Of a stretch of DNA of 22,500 bases, positions 1-10,917 are shown piece after piece. The notes under the pieces were generated by a model. It did not search any database. It was given only the letters and a program-made list of their open reading frames with translations, and was not told where the DNA came from. This DNA is from Anaeromyces robustus (lineage: Eukaryota; Neocallimastigomycota; Neocallimastigomycetes; Neocallimastigales; Neocallimastigaceae). Position 1 is the first letter of the stretch. Each line of letters begins with the position of its first letter. The stretch covers positions 1 through 22,500 of the forward strand of contig MCFG01000052.1 in assembly GCA_002104895.1 (NCBI GenBank). The letters are read 5' to 3'. Position numbers and translations under genes: made by a program.

Positions 1-2519
1 AATAATCATTGGATGGATTCAATATTTGATAACATTGATCATTTTCACAATTATAAATTTTAATATTTTGATTTGAATTTGTAAAATCTTTATATTCTAT
101 TGGTTGATTTGTAGCACCATTAAAAATATAATAACCAGAAGTATCTATTAATTTTGCTGAATTTAAATTTAATTGATATAAATGATTTGATAATCCATAA
201 ATTGTGTCATCTTCTCTATTTGTTTTTATACATTTCATTGTATAAATACCATTATCATTATTATTACTATTATTTTGATTATATATATTATTGTTATAAT
301 TAGTAATTTTATTTTTATTATGATTAGAATTGTTATGAAAATTATTGTTTCTATTATTATGGTTATTTATATTATTATTATTATTATCATTATGATCATT
401 TGAGCTATTATTATTATTATTATAACTTTTTATGATATTATTGATACTTCTACTATTATCATTAATTTTAAATACGCGACCATTATCATTATTTTCATGC
501 ATATGACTACGTTTTCTTCCATTTATTTCCACATTTTTATCAAATGTAATATTGGTTTCATTTAATTGATTATGATTTATAATATTTGCTAATTCTTCTT
601 CTTCTTTTTCTTCTTCTTCTTTTGAATAAATAAGAAGGGCTATTTCACCATTTTCTGTAATACAAAATTCCTTCCCCATTGGATTTTCATTTAATACACA
701 ATTGTTTTGAGTATAATTACATTTTATTTCGTGATCATAGGCAAATGATACTTCATTATATTTAGGATTATATTTAAAAAATTTATGATTATTATCAATA
801 ATATAAGTTATTACTTTTGGTTTTTCCCAGTATTTACAGTATTTACCATTACAATAATAAATATCAACATCATTATCATTATAATCATCTATATTATTAC
901 TTTTAATAATTATATTTAAAGCCATATTAATAAAATAAAATCCTGTATTTGTAATTTCCGAAATTTTACCTTCATCTAATTTATATATTTTATTTGAAAA
1001 AAAGAAAGAATTATTGGTATAGGTATTACTAGCACTTAAACAATTTTTTTCTTGAGGTAAACCATGAGAAGATGATGATTTATCTTTCATAGATATTATC
1101 CCTGTAGCTAAATAAAGAATAGAATGATCAATATTTGTACAATATTCTCCGGGAGATAAATAAGTTTTTTCATTATCATTTGTATTATTATTATTATTAT
1201 TATTGTTGTTGTTGTTGTTGTTGTTGCTAATATCTATTTTATTATTACCATAAGTGTTATCAGTGTTCAAATTATTATTATTATTATTATTATTATCAAT
1301 GCTATTATTGTTATTATTTAAATTAAATGAGAGAATATAGCATACTTGATTAGAATAAGTACAAATAGGAATATTATTTAATTCTGGAATACTTAATTCT
1401 TTACATTGGTTATTGTTTTCACATGATATTAAATTATACATTTCTTTGATTTCAGATTTATCACGTTGAGATCCATTTGGTACCAATTCATAAGTAGTGG
1501 AAGCTCTATAAATACCATTATAAAGTTTTTCTTCTCGACAAGATTCCTTTATACAATTCAGTAAAACATTTTTATCTGCAGAAATATAAATACCTGAACT
1601 TGCTAATCGACGTCCACAAGAAATATTATAATTAAATTGAATACACATAATATTATATTTTTTATTTTCTGAATTTAAATAATAGCCAGTGGAAGCTTTA
1701 ATTTCTTTACATTTATTGTTTATACATTTAATAAGTGTGGAAGGGTCATGCATAAGATAATAACCATCCATTTGAATTTCACCTTTACATTTTCCTTTGT
1801 GACAATGTATTAAAGGGAAATTTTTTCGTTGGTACCCTGAATTTATATAATAATTTGAAACTTCATTTTCTAAATTACATTCTAAATTTTCTGTACAATG
1901 TATTATTCCTACATTATCTGCTGATATATAATAACCACTATGAGAAACATATCCTGTAATGCAACCTTTTTTTGATTGACATAAAATTAATCCATACGTT
2001 GTTTTATCAACTCCTGAATTTATATAATATCCATCATTTCCAATAATTGATTCATATATTATTAAATCATCATCTGTTATTTTTCTTATTAAATGTGTAG
2101 TTTTCCCATTATTACTTGTATTACTACCTATTTAAGTATATATTAATTTAAAACTTGTTCATTAGGAATACTATATTAAATATATCTTCGTAACTATAAT
2201 TATATTTAAATATATTAAATTACATGAATAATTATGCTAACTTACTATCTATATAATATCCGTCTTCTCTAATTAGTATTAATGTTGTTGAATTTATGCA
2301 ATGATATCCTTTATTCTCATAAAATAAATAAGTATCAATTATACATATATCTTTTGAACATTCAATTTTGTCTTTTAATATATTACATATTTTACTATCA
2401 ATTTTTATATCTGCATACACCATCCAATAGTTTAGTAGTAGTAATAAAAAATATATATATTTTATATTACTTTTTATTATATATATGTTTATAATTAGAT
2501 TGTATTCAGAGAATTTCAT
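1..2519 (-). CDS. Scaffoldin-like secreted cysteine-repeat protein, 5' part (C-terminus off the left edge)
   Basis: Two exons: 2519-2246 (91 codons plus 1 nt) and 2127-1, which stays open to the edge; about 800 residues are present. The 118-nt intron starts GTAAGT and ends TAG. The start at 2519 gives a signal peptide: a hydrophobic stretch at residues 19-36 (core FLLLLLNYWMVYA), likely cut after A36. The mature part carries repeats of a GYY-I/L-N-S motif followed some residues later by LI-x-C and a second Cys, e.g. DGYYINSG, SGYYISAD, SNYYINSG, DGYYLMHD, TGYYLNSE. I recognise this as the scaffoldin pattern of anaerobic gut fungi, where such proteins are proposed to bind dockerin-bearing plant-wall enzymes outside the cell. 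Two Asn-rich spacers lie at about residues 365-410 and 660-720, and a Glu-rich stretch near 600. No catalytic domain is visible. The family call is from memory; a binding role is inferred. Confidence 0.75.
2128..2245 (-). other. Intron of the scaffoldin-like gene
   Basis: Read on the minus strand, the donor is GATA|GTAAGT and the acceptor AATAG|GTAGT. The upstream exon ends with one extra base (A), which joins GT of the next exon to give an AGT codon. This keeps one open frame from the signal peptide to the window edge. Confidence 0.8.
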
Positions 2520-3230
2520 ATATATATATATATTAATTACATTAAAAACTATTTATACTTACACTATATTATTATTTGAATTTATGAAATTCATTTTAAT
2601 ATTAAATTTAATATTTTTGGCTTTTAAATATAATATTTATTTGACAATATTTTTTACTCTAGCTTCCTTTCATAGATTATTCATTTTATATTGTTATATA
2701 TTGATATTATGCATTAAATAAATAAATTATATATATATTAAAAGTTTGAAAATAATAATTTTTGTTTTTTTATCATTAAAAAGAATTCATTTTATATATT
2801 GAGATATAAATTTTTAAAATAGTAATATATGACCGAAATAAATATAAGTTTTATACAAATAAATCTTTAAAACTTTTTTAATTCCTTTTATATATATTAT
2901 ATAATTTTAAATATTATTACGTATTAAAAAATTTTTGTTTTTGTTTTTTTTTTTTTTTTTAGTTTTTTTTTTTTTTTTTTTTTGAAATTAACTTTTTTAA
3001 GTTTGAAATTCATTAATAAATATGAAATGAAATAAAATTAGCAAGTTTTTTTATATTATTAATGTAACATAAAAAAAAAAGATTTAATACTAATAATTTT
3101 TAATAATAATTTAATAGTTATAATAATATCTAGATTAAGATAGAATAAAATAGGTAAAAAAATTATAATAAAATATGAAGAATGAAAAGTCTACAATAAT
3201 AGGGAAGTTTTTTTTTATTTGAGTAATATT

Positions 3231-3292
3231 TTATAGATCATTTAACAAATAATTATTGTTAATAATATAATTATTTGTTAAATGATCTATAA
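3231..3292. repeat. Perfect 26-bp inverted repeat (hairpin)
   Basis: The arms 3231-3256 and 3267-3292 are exact reverse complements, separated by a 10-nt loop. The arms contain GATC and AAATGATC motifs and so are less simple than the surrounding A/T repeats. The hairpin is about 710 bp upstream of the scaffoldin-like start. There are no flanking direct repeats I could recognise, so I do not call it a transposon. Confidence 0.85.
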
Positions 3293-3706
3293 TAATATTT
3301 TATGTAATCATTACGTTTATGTTTTTTGAAAGTAAGTATTTTTATTAGTACAATATAAAATCGTCCATAAATATAGAAATGTAAAAGTTTTTTACTGCCA
3401 TTAAAATACTATATTATATTTATATGATAATTAATTAATAAAAAATAATAAATATATTAAATAGTTAGAAATATATTATAATAATTTAATTAATATAAAC
3501 ATAAAAATATAAATAATATTTAATAATAATATTTCAATATTAAATAAATGTATTTTAAATATATTAATATATTATATGGAGTACACACATAATATATTAA
3601 TAATAAATAAATATGTTTTTATAATATAAAATTGTATCCAATTTTATAAAAAAATATATAAAAAAAAAGAAAATCATATTATTTTCATAAGTAAAAAATT
3701 AATTAG

Positions 3707-3785
<79 letters not shown>

Positions 3786-3794
3786 ATGAATGAA

Positions 3795-3833
<39 letters not shown>

Positions 3834-3842
3834 ATGAATGAA

Positions 3843-3933
<91 letters not shown>
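3707..3933. repeat. (AAAT)n microsatellite, 227 bp
   Basis: Nearly uninterrupted 4-bp repeat, about 57 copies. It is broken twice by the same change, giving ATGAATGAA near 3786-3793 and again near 3834-3841. On the minus strand it reads as an open IYLF frame, which is not a gene. Confidence 0.95.
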
Positions 3934-4497
3934 CATAAAATTATATAAAATAATATAAATTCTGTAATACTTTAATATTGAATAGTTTTAAATTTGACAA
4001 TAATAAATAAATGAATGAAATTATATAATATTATATAATTAATTAATTAAATAAAAGATTATAAAGTAATTTAATTAATCAATAAGGCAATAAATATATT
4101 TTTTTACACATTTTAGTTCTTTTCTTTTCTTTTTTTTTTTTTTAATAAATCACAAAACATTTAATAATAATAATCAATTGTTTTATTTCTTTTTTTTTTT
4201 TCTCAAAAAAATTTTATTTAAATTAATTTTCATTACTTTTTTTTTTATTATTATTGTTTTATTTTTTTTTAAAAAACATTTAATTTTTTAATTACTATAT
4301 TAAATCAGTTATTTTATAAAAAAAAAAAAGATAAGAAAATAAATCAAGAGCGAAGGAATAATAAAATACTAGAAAGGATATAATTAATATAATATTTAAT
4401 ACTTTTTCATAAATCATTAATATTTGAAAAGAATAATAATTTAAGCATTATATTTGCTTTTATTTTATAAATAATAATATCATTATTATTCTTAAAA

Positions 4498-4702
4498 TAA
4501 ATAAAATAAAATACAATAAAATAAAGTAAAAAAACATAACATAAAATAAAATAAGATAAAAATAAATTAAATAAAATAAAAATAAAATAAAATAATATAA
4601 TATAATATAATATAAAATAAAATAAAATAAAATAAAATAAAATAAAATAAAATAAAATAAAATAAAATAAAATAAAATAAAATAAAATAAAATAAAATAA
4701 AA
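4498..4702. repeat. Degenerate AAAT/AAAAT tract leading into a pure (AAAAT)n array
   Basis: The left part (4498-4591) is irregular AAAT/AAAAT. A short ATAAT array follows at about 4592-4614. The stretch 4612-4702 is a pure 5-bp repeat of about 18 copies. The open frame on the minus strand (FILFY repeats) is an artefact. Confidence 0.9.
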
Positions 4703-4941
4703 AAGATAAGGTAAAGTTTTCAAAAATGTTAAAAATATATATTTAATTTTGTTTTAATTAAAATGGTAATATATAAATAAATTATATCATTATATTTATT
4801 GTCATTATACAATAAATGATAATGTTAATATTGTATTATATATGCCATTATATGATATAATATTATAACATTTACAGAAAATCAAAAATAACAATGATAA
4901 TTTTATAAAAGAATGTGAATTTAATGTAAAAGTTATAAAAA

Positions 4942-4986
4942 ATAAAAGTGTTATCATCATTGTTTATATAATGATAACACTTTTAT
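4942..4986. repeat. Perfect 16-bp inverted repeat (hairpin)
   Basis: Arms 4942-4957 and 4971-4986 pair exactly around a 13-nt loop; the core is AGTGTTATCAT and its complement. It lies about 208 bp upstream of the PSS start codon. Its role is unknown. Confidence 0.85.
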
Positions 4987-5193
4987 AAACAGATAAATAG
5001 AAAAAAAATTTTATTTATTTATATTTAAATGGTTTTTTTTATTAAAGAAATAAAATAAATTATTATGCATTATTAATTTATTTGCTTTTATATTTTATTT
5101 TTTTTATTGATATTAGTAATTGAAAATAAATTATAAAATATAAAAATAAGTAAAAAAAAAAAAAAAAAAAAAATTATAAATTAATATACAAAA

Positions 5194-6002
5194 ATGAGTT
5201 CGGATACCAAGGATAAACAAGAAATAGCTGATAATCATATAGAGACTGAAGAATTTTCAGTACCAAATCCAAAATTATTACTACCTGATAAAGTTTTATC
5301 AAATTCAGCTTCTTCTATATATTATTCTGGAGTTGATGAAATTTCTGTAAAATGGCTATATTCTCCACATACTATTACTGCTTTAGGTAAAATAATTAAC
5401 CTTTTTTTATTTGTAATAATTTAATTATTTTTATAATAAATATTTGTTAATACTTTATAATAAAACAATTTTTATTGTATTAATAAATAATAAATTACAG
5501 TATTATTAAAAGAAAATGTATATTATAAATTATATATTATATATCATAATATAAGTTTTTTGATTAACATTACTTTGATTTTTTTTTTTATTATAGTAAT
5601 TTTATTAGGATTTTTCGTTTATTCTGCTTTCTTTTTAGAATCAAAGGATCCTAGTACTAATGCTAAATAGTAAATTGATATTAATTTATTTATTGAATCG
5701 AATTTTAAGAATAATATATATTTAATTTAAATATATTTATATTTATAAAAATATGATAAAATGGTTTAATAATAAATAATTTTATATTTTATTCATAATT
5801 TTATACTAATACAATATTTCAATAATCAGTGGTTTTCTTGTAGTTGTTTTCGTTTTTGTATTAATTGGTATACAACAATTTAGAGATGGTCCATTTATTA
5901 GACCTCATCCTGCTTTTTGGAGATTAGTGTTATCACTTTCAATTATTTACTTGTTAATTCTTGTTTTCATATTATTCCAAGTAATTAATATAAATAAAAT
6001 AT

Positions 6003-6041
<39 letters not shown>

Positions 6042-7114
6042 AATATATTGATATCAAATATATAACAACAATTAATAATATAACATTATATTTATATAAT
6101 AGGACAAAAATGATGTAAGAAAATTATTAGGTAAAATTGATAATACTTTAGGTATTGAATTACCAGAAAAGAGTTATGGTGATAATTGTGATTTAACTTT
6201 CCAAAATGTTAAGGTTAATAATGTTTTATTAATAATAATATATATACATCAATTTTGAAGAAAAATATTAATTTTATCATTACAAAAAATCAATATTGCA
6301 TTTAGGATCAAGTTTATGATATTTTCGTTCTTGCTCATTTCTTAGGATGGTTTGGTCGTGCCCTTATTCTTCGTGATTATTGGTTCTGTTGGGTTCTTTC
6401 TGTTTTATTTGAATTCTGTGAATATTCTCTTCAACATCTTCTTCCAAACTTTAATGAATGTTGGTGGGATCACGTAAGTTTTTTTTTTTTTTTTTTATAA
6501 ATTATTTATATAAATTATTAAACATATAAATATTTAATATTAACTGATTAATATATAATATAAATTTATATATTATAAATAAATTAATATAGTGGATTTT
6601 AGATGTTCTTACTTGTAATTGGTTTGGTATTTGGCTTGGTATGAAGACATGCAAATACTTTGAAATGAAGGTATATTTTTATTTTGATGATATTTATTAA
6701 AATTATTTTTGTATATTTTATTATTTTTTTTTTTTTTATTAATCAATTAATATTTATCCATTAATTATAATTAGCAATATTCATGGAGAGGTTTCAATGA
6801 AATTGAAACTACTAAAGGTAAAATTAAAAGAGCTGCTCAACAATTTACTCCTCATCATTGGACAAAATTTGAATGGGGTGTTACTAAGAGTTTTAAAAAT
6901 TTCCTTGCTGTTCTTTTAATGTTAGTTTTGGCTATTCAACTTGACTTAAATGGTTTCTTTTTAAAGTATCTTTTATGGATTCCATCTGAACATATGTATG
7001 TTACATTACGTTTAATTTTATTAGCTGGTGCTAGTGCTTCTGGTACAAGTGAAGCCTATAGATATTTAATGGATAAGTAAGTTTTATTATTATTATTATA
7101 ATTATTATTATTAA

Positions 7115-7146
<32 letters not shown>

Positions 7147-7715
7147 TAATTACAATAAAAAATATTATTTATTTTTTTTTATTATATTAAATAATTTCAT
7201 TATTAATAAAATTTTATTAATATATATATATATATATATTTTTTTTTTAAAAAAGAACATGTAAGAAATTAGGAACTCAAGCTTGGGTTACTATTGCAAT
7301 TTTATCTCTTGAAACTATTATTTGTTTCAAGTATTCAAAAGGGGAATTCCATGAGCCAACTCCAAAGAAAGTTAAAATTTTCTGGGTAAATCACATATTT
7401 TAAATTTATGATTTAAAATATACAATACAATAAATCATTTTATATTAATATTTTTTTTTTATTTATTATATATATATATATATTAACTTTTAAAAATTTA
7501 TTCAATATTATTAGTTGACTATTATTATAGGTTTAGTTTTATTTGCTTTATATCAATTTGCACTTGTTACATTATTTTGTAAAAACAAGAATAACCAAAC
7601 TGGAAAAGACAAAAATGAAAACAAGATTATAGATAATGAAGCATATGAACCAAAGCAAAAGAAAGTTTCATCTAAGGACAAAAAGAAAGGAAAGAAAAAT
7701 AAAAAAAATAATTAA
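5194..7715 (+). CDS. Phosphatidylserine synthase, base-exchange type (PSS2-like)
   Basis: This ER membrane enzyme swaps the head group of an existing phospholipid for L-serine; animal PSS2 uses phosphatidylethanolamine. Nine exons: 5194-5386, 5597-5669, 5830-5980, 6103-6213, 6306-6473, 6593-6670, 6775-7076, 7256-7385 and 7515-7715, all GT..AG and in phase, giving 468 aa (human PSS1 is 473). Visible motifs are [11 protein letters not shown] near residue 52, [15 protein letters not shown] (106-120), AHFLGW (186-191), the acidic core [15 protein letters not shown] (211-225), NECWWDHWILDVL (226-238), [16 protein letters not shown] (about 270-285) and LGTQAWV near 364. About eight to ten hydrophobic segments lie between them, followed by a Lys-rich tail. 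LGIELPE, NECWWDHW and GMKT resemble animal PSS2 more than PSS1. Most fungi instead use the unrelated CDP-diacylglycerol enzyme Cho1. The substrate preference is inferred. Confidence 0.93.
6005..6034 (+). repeat. Poly-T run (30 nt) in PSS intron 3
   Basis: Thirty consecutive T inside the intron 5981-6102. Its exact length is prone to sequencing and replication slippage. Confidence 0.85.
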
Positions 7716-7816
7716 TAAATGAAAAACAATAATATGATAGCAATTGAAATTAAAGTCAAATATTATTTAATAAATTTATAGAAAATAAATTAATCAATAA
7801 AATAATTAATAAATAA

Positions 7817-7856
<40 letters not shown>

Positions 7857-7958
7857 AAAAATATATAATAAAATAGAAATATTAAAATAATAAATATAAA
7901 TACAAATAATTTAGAAAAGATATATATATATAAACGACAAAACAAACAAACAAACAAA

Positions 7959-7992
<34 letters not shown>

Positions 7993-8569
7993 AAAAGAAA
8001 ATATTCCTTCCAAAATAACTATTATATCTTCATTATTATGAATATTACAATATATAAAACATAAATAATAAATTATATATATAATTAACATAATATTATA
8101 ATCATTTTTTTTATTAAATAAATAAACAATAACTTTATAAATATATATTATATTTTATTGCTTTAATTATTTAATATATAATACAATTCGAAGAAAACAA
8201 TATATAATATTAAAAATTATATAAAAATATTAATAAAAAACAAATATTTAAAAATAATATATTAATAAAATAATAAATAATAATAAGCTTTATTTTTCTT
8301 TGTCATTCTATTTATAATTATTATTATTATTATTATTATTATTTTATTAAATAGATTAAATAATATTACATTCGAAAACAGAAAAAGTTAAATAATTTAT
8401 TTTGAGAACAATGGTTTATATATAAATATTTTTTTAATAAGATTATACAACATATATATTGTTGAATAATTAATACTGATGGGCTGATATTTTTAATTTA
8501 ATAATTCATTAATAATATTATTATTATTGCTGATAATTTAATTTTTATTACTATATTACTATATCATAT
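7716..8569. other. Convergent intergenic region between PSS and SNU23 (3' UTRs)
   Basis: Both flanking genes end here. It holds an AAAT array at 7817-7853, an AAAC run (7936-7959) leading into 31 consecutive A (7960-7990), and a TTA array at about 8320-8345. The region is dense in AATAAA-like words, so individual polyadenylation sites cannot be chosen. I see no gene. Confidence 0.65.
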
Positions 8570-10319
8570 TTAATTTGATGATTTAAACTTTTTAAATCCC
8601 ATAATAGCTGCTAATTCAGGATCTAAGCTTTCACTATCTTGTTCTTCTTGTTCTCTCTTTCTTCTTTTCTTTTCCTTCTTTCTAGCTTTCCTTGATTCTT
8701 TTCTTTTTTCTTCATCTTTTTTAGCTTTTTCAATTCTTTCATCAAATGCTTTTTTTTTTTTTTTAATAAATAATATTGAGTAAAAATGAAATCAAAGGTT
8801 TAATGAAAATAAAGGATAATTTGTTATTAATATATATATATAATAAAATGAATATAAAATGAATATTATAAAAACGAAACAAATAATTGAATAATATTTC
8901 TCTTTTCTATTATATGTACTTAGTTCTTTTTCGGGTTCTTCCTTTTTTTTTTTTAATTTTGCTAATTTTGCTCTAACATCTTCAATTGAACTTCTCTCTA
9001 CCTTCATAGTTCTATTAAGTTTACTCTGGTCTTATTTTATAAATAAAACAATTAATTAAAATATTAAAAAAAGAAAATAAAAAAGAAGAAAAAAAAAAAA
9101 AAAAAAAAAAAAAAAGAAAAAAGAAAAAAGAAAAAGAACAAAAATATTATATATATATGCTTTTATTCATATACATCAAATATACTTACGACGCTTTCCA
9201 TTAATATGGTCTAAATAATTAACACTATCTTTAATATTACAATCACAAATTTTACAATAAAAACCTGGTTGTTTTGAAGCTGCTCCTGCTGTTTGAACTA
9301 CTTGTGACTTTCCTAAATATTTATCTAATTCCAATTTCTCTTTTCTAGCTTTTAATAATTCTGTTGGCTTTTCTTTAACTTTTGCTCTTTCTTATTATTA
9401 TTATTATTATTATTGTTATTATTGTATTGTTATTAAATTATTTAATATTAATAATGTATTTTTGTATAAAATATTTTAAAAATATGAAAAAAAAAAAAAA
9501 AAAAAAAGAATACATAATAAATATAGAAAAAATAAATATATATTATAATGTAAGTTATTATAAAAATTTGTATGTCATTAAAAAAAAAACAAAATACATA
9601 TTAATTTTTTTTAAATATATTACCACTTTCTCTTTCTCTTTCAAGCGCCTTCTTTTCATATTCTTCTCTATCCCATGTTCTTCTGAAATTGGTATCACCA
9701 CCAACCTTTATAATAAAATATTTAATAAATATATGAAATTATATTTAAAATAATATTATAAAATCAGACGATAACAATACAAAATGAAACATTTATTTAA
9801 TAAAATGGTAATTTTAAGTTAGTATTTCTAGATTCTTTATTAATAAAAAATATTTTGAATTTGAATTTCAGATTGAATTATATTAATAATAATAATAATA
9901 AAATTTATCATAAATCTGTAATTAAAAAATAATGATTGGTAAAATGAATTTTTACATCATATATTTAATAATTTAAAGAAAATATTTTTAAAATTTCTTT
10001 AAATTTATTAAGATAATTTCATATTTTTTTGAGATGAAAATATTTTTACGTTAATTATTATATTTTCATATTTTTTGTGATGAAAAAATTTCATATTTAT
10101 GAATTATTATGAATCCTGAAATAATATTTAATTATTGAATAATAAATGGAATTATTGTTATAATATTTTTTAATATAAAATTTAATGTTAATTTGTTTAT
10201 TAACTTTCGTTATATGGTAAACATAATATATTTTTTTTGAAGATTTCAATTTTACTTTTATATTTTTTTAAATTATATTTTTTATAACTTACTTCGCTTC
10301 CTTTATAAGCTGTTGACAT
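8570..10319 (-). CDS. SNU23: U4/U6.U5 tri-snRNP zinc-finger protein SNU23 / ZMAT2
   Basis: This spliceosomal B-complex protein helps activate the tri-snRNP in the nucleus. Five exons on the minus strand: 10319-10293, 9705-9624, 9390-9190, 9030-8920 and 8748-8570. All are in phase and give 199 aa, the same length I recall for human ZMAT2. The order of parts fits the family: N-terminal NFRRTWDREEYEKKALERE (about residues 13-31); a U1-type C2H2 finger YCKICDCNIKDSVNYLDHI then NGKRHQ (C-x2-C-x12-H-x5-H); NRTMKVERSSIEDV right after it, matching the conserved MRVERS block; a Lys/Glu-rich helix; and the C-terminal ELAAIMGFKKFKSSN, matching AAVMGF of ZMAT2. The finger's last His is built across the exon 3/4 junction. 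The first exon is only 27 nt. It is divergent from RRP1, with 598 bp between start codons. Confidence 0.95.
9089..9115. repeat. Poly-A run (27 nt) in SNU23 intron 3
   Basis: Twenty-seven consecutive A on the plus strand, which is poly-T in the transcript. It lies inside intron 3 (9189-9031), followed downstream by purine-rich GAAAAAAG repeats. Confidence 0.85.
9706..10292 (-). other. Long first intron of SNU23 (587 nt)
   Basis: Donor GAA|GTAAGT and acceptor TAAAG|GTTGG. It is longer than most introns here. It contains a partial repeat around 10018-10100, where the words TTTCATATTTTTT and GATGAAAA occur twice. I found no gene or structured RNA inside. Confidence 0.75.
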
Positions 10320-10917
10320 TTTTTAATTTCTTATTTTATATTATTTTATATTATTTTATTTATGTAATTATAATATTAAATAACTGAAGAAATTCTTTAT
10401 TTATTAAATAAAATAAATTATAACAACAACAACAACAATAATAATAATATTATTATTATTATTATTTATATACTGTTTAAGAAAAGCTTTAATATAAAAG
10501 TGGAAAAAAATTATTTAAAAAAAGAAGTGTTCAGACTTTTATGATATAATAAATTTTGGTGTTACATTCATATAATTAATCATATAATTAATATTTTGAA
10601 TATAAATGATTAAATATATAATATTCTGTATATTTATTTATTTATTTATTAATTTATTTATTATTTATTTATTTATTTATTAATTTATTTATTTATTTAT
10701 TATTTTTAAAAAAATTATAATTTGTAAAAATTAAAATATTTTTTTAATCTATTATTTTTACTTTTTTAGTTAATCAGCCGTAATTAATTGATTGGTTTAG
10801 GTTAAGTTTACAACTAAAAAAAAAAAAAAAAAAATAAAATTTTGTAAAATTTAAATTTTAATAATAAAATAGAATAGAAAGAATTTTTGTAAAAGCATTA
10901 AACTATTTTAATAGAAA
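10320..10917. other. Divergent upstream region shared by SNU23 and RRP1
   Basis: Both start codons face away from this interval, so it must hold both promoters. It contains an ACA/ATA-ATT microsatellite (10424-10466), a TTTA array (about 10629-10709) and the least AT-rich patch of the interval at 10768-10812. That patch contains an inverted CCAAT box and is flanked by the complementary words TTTTTTAGTT and AACTAAAAAA. A run of A follows at 10816-10834. I see no other gene. Confidence 0.65.
10789..10795 (-). promoter_or_regulatory. Inverted CCAAT box upstream of RRP1
   Basis: TGATTGG on the plus strand reads CCAATCA on the minus strand, 123 bp before the RRP1 start codon. CCAAT boxes bound by the HAP/NF-Y complex work in either orientation. 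The same 7-mer occurs upstream of PRMT1. Function is inferred from sequence alone. Confidence 0.3.

Larger units (their letters stand above)
2520..5193. other. Gene-free AT-rich intergenic region between scaffoldin-like gene and PSS
   Basis: This is the largest gene-free stretch. Its neighbours are divergent, so it holds the upstream regions of both. It contains poly-T runs near 2946-2983, a 26-bp hairpin (3231-3292), a 227-bp AAAT array (3707-3933), an AAAAT array (4612-4702) and a 16-bp hairpin (4942-4986). A run of A at 5152-5172 lies just before the PSS start codon. Open frames here are artefacts of the microsatellites; I see no protein or RNA gene. Confidence 0.7.

Noticed and set aside
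3703-3936. Minus-strand open frame of 77 codons repeating Ile-Tyr-Leu-Phe
   Set aside because: It is the translation of a 4-bp microsatellite, whose period permits an open frame by chance. There is no other gene-like sign.
4460-4723. Minus-strand open frame rich in Phe, Ile, Leu and Tyr that looks like a membrane protein
   Set aside because: It is the translation of AAAAT/AAAT arrays, with no non-repeat protein sequence of any length.
5650-5672. In-frame stop in PSS suggesting a broken gene
   Set aside because: The TAG straddles a GTAAAT donor. Splicing to 5830 restores the conserved [10 protein letters not shown] region in phase.
9382-9753. Plus-strand open frame of 123 codons
   Set aside because: It overlaps SNU23 exons 2 and 3 and intron 2 on the opposite strand, and is low-complexity Ile/Lys sequence.
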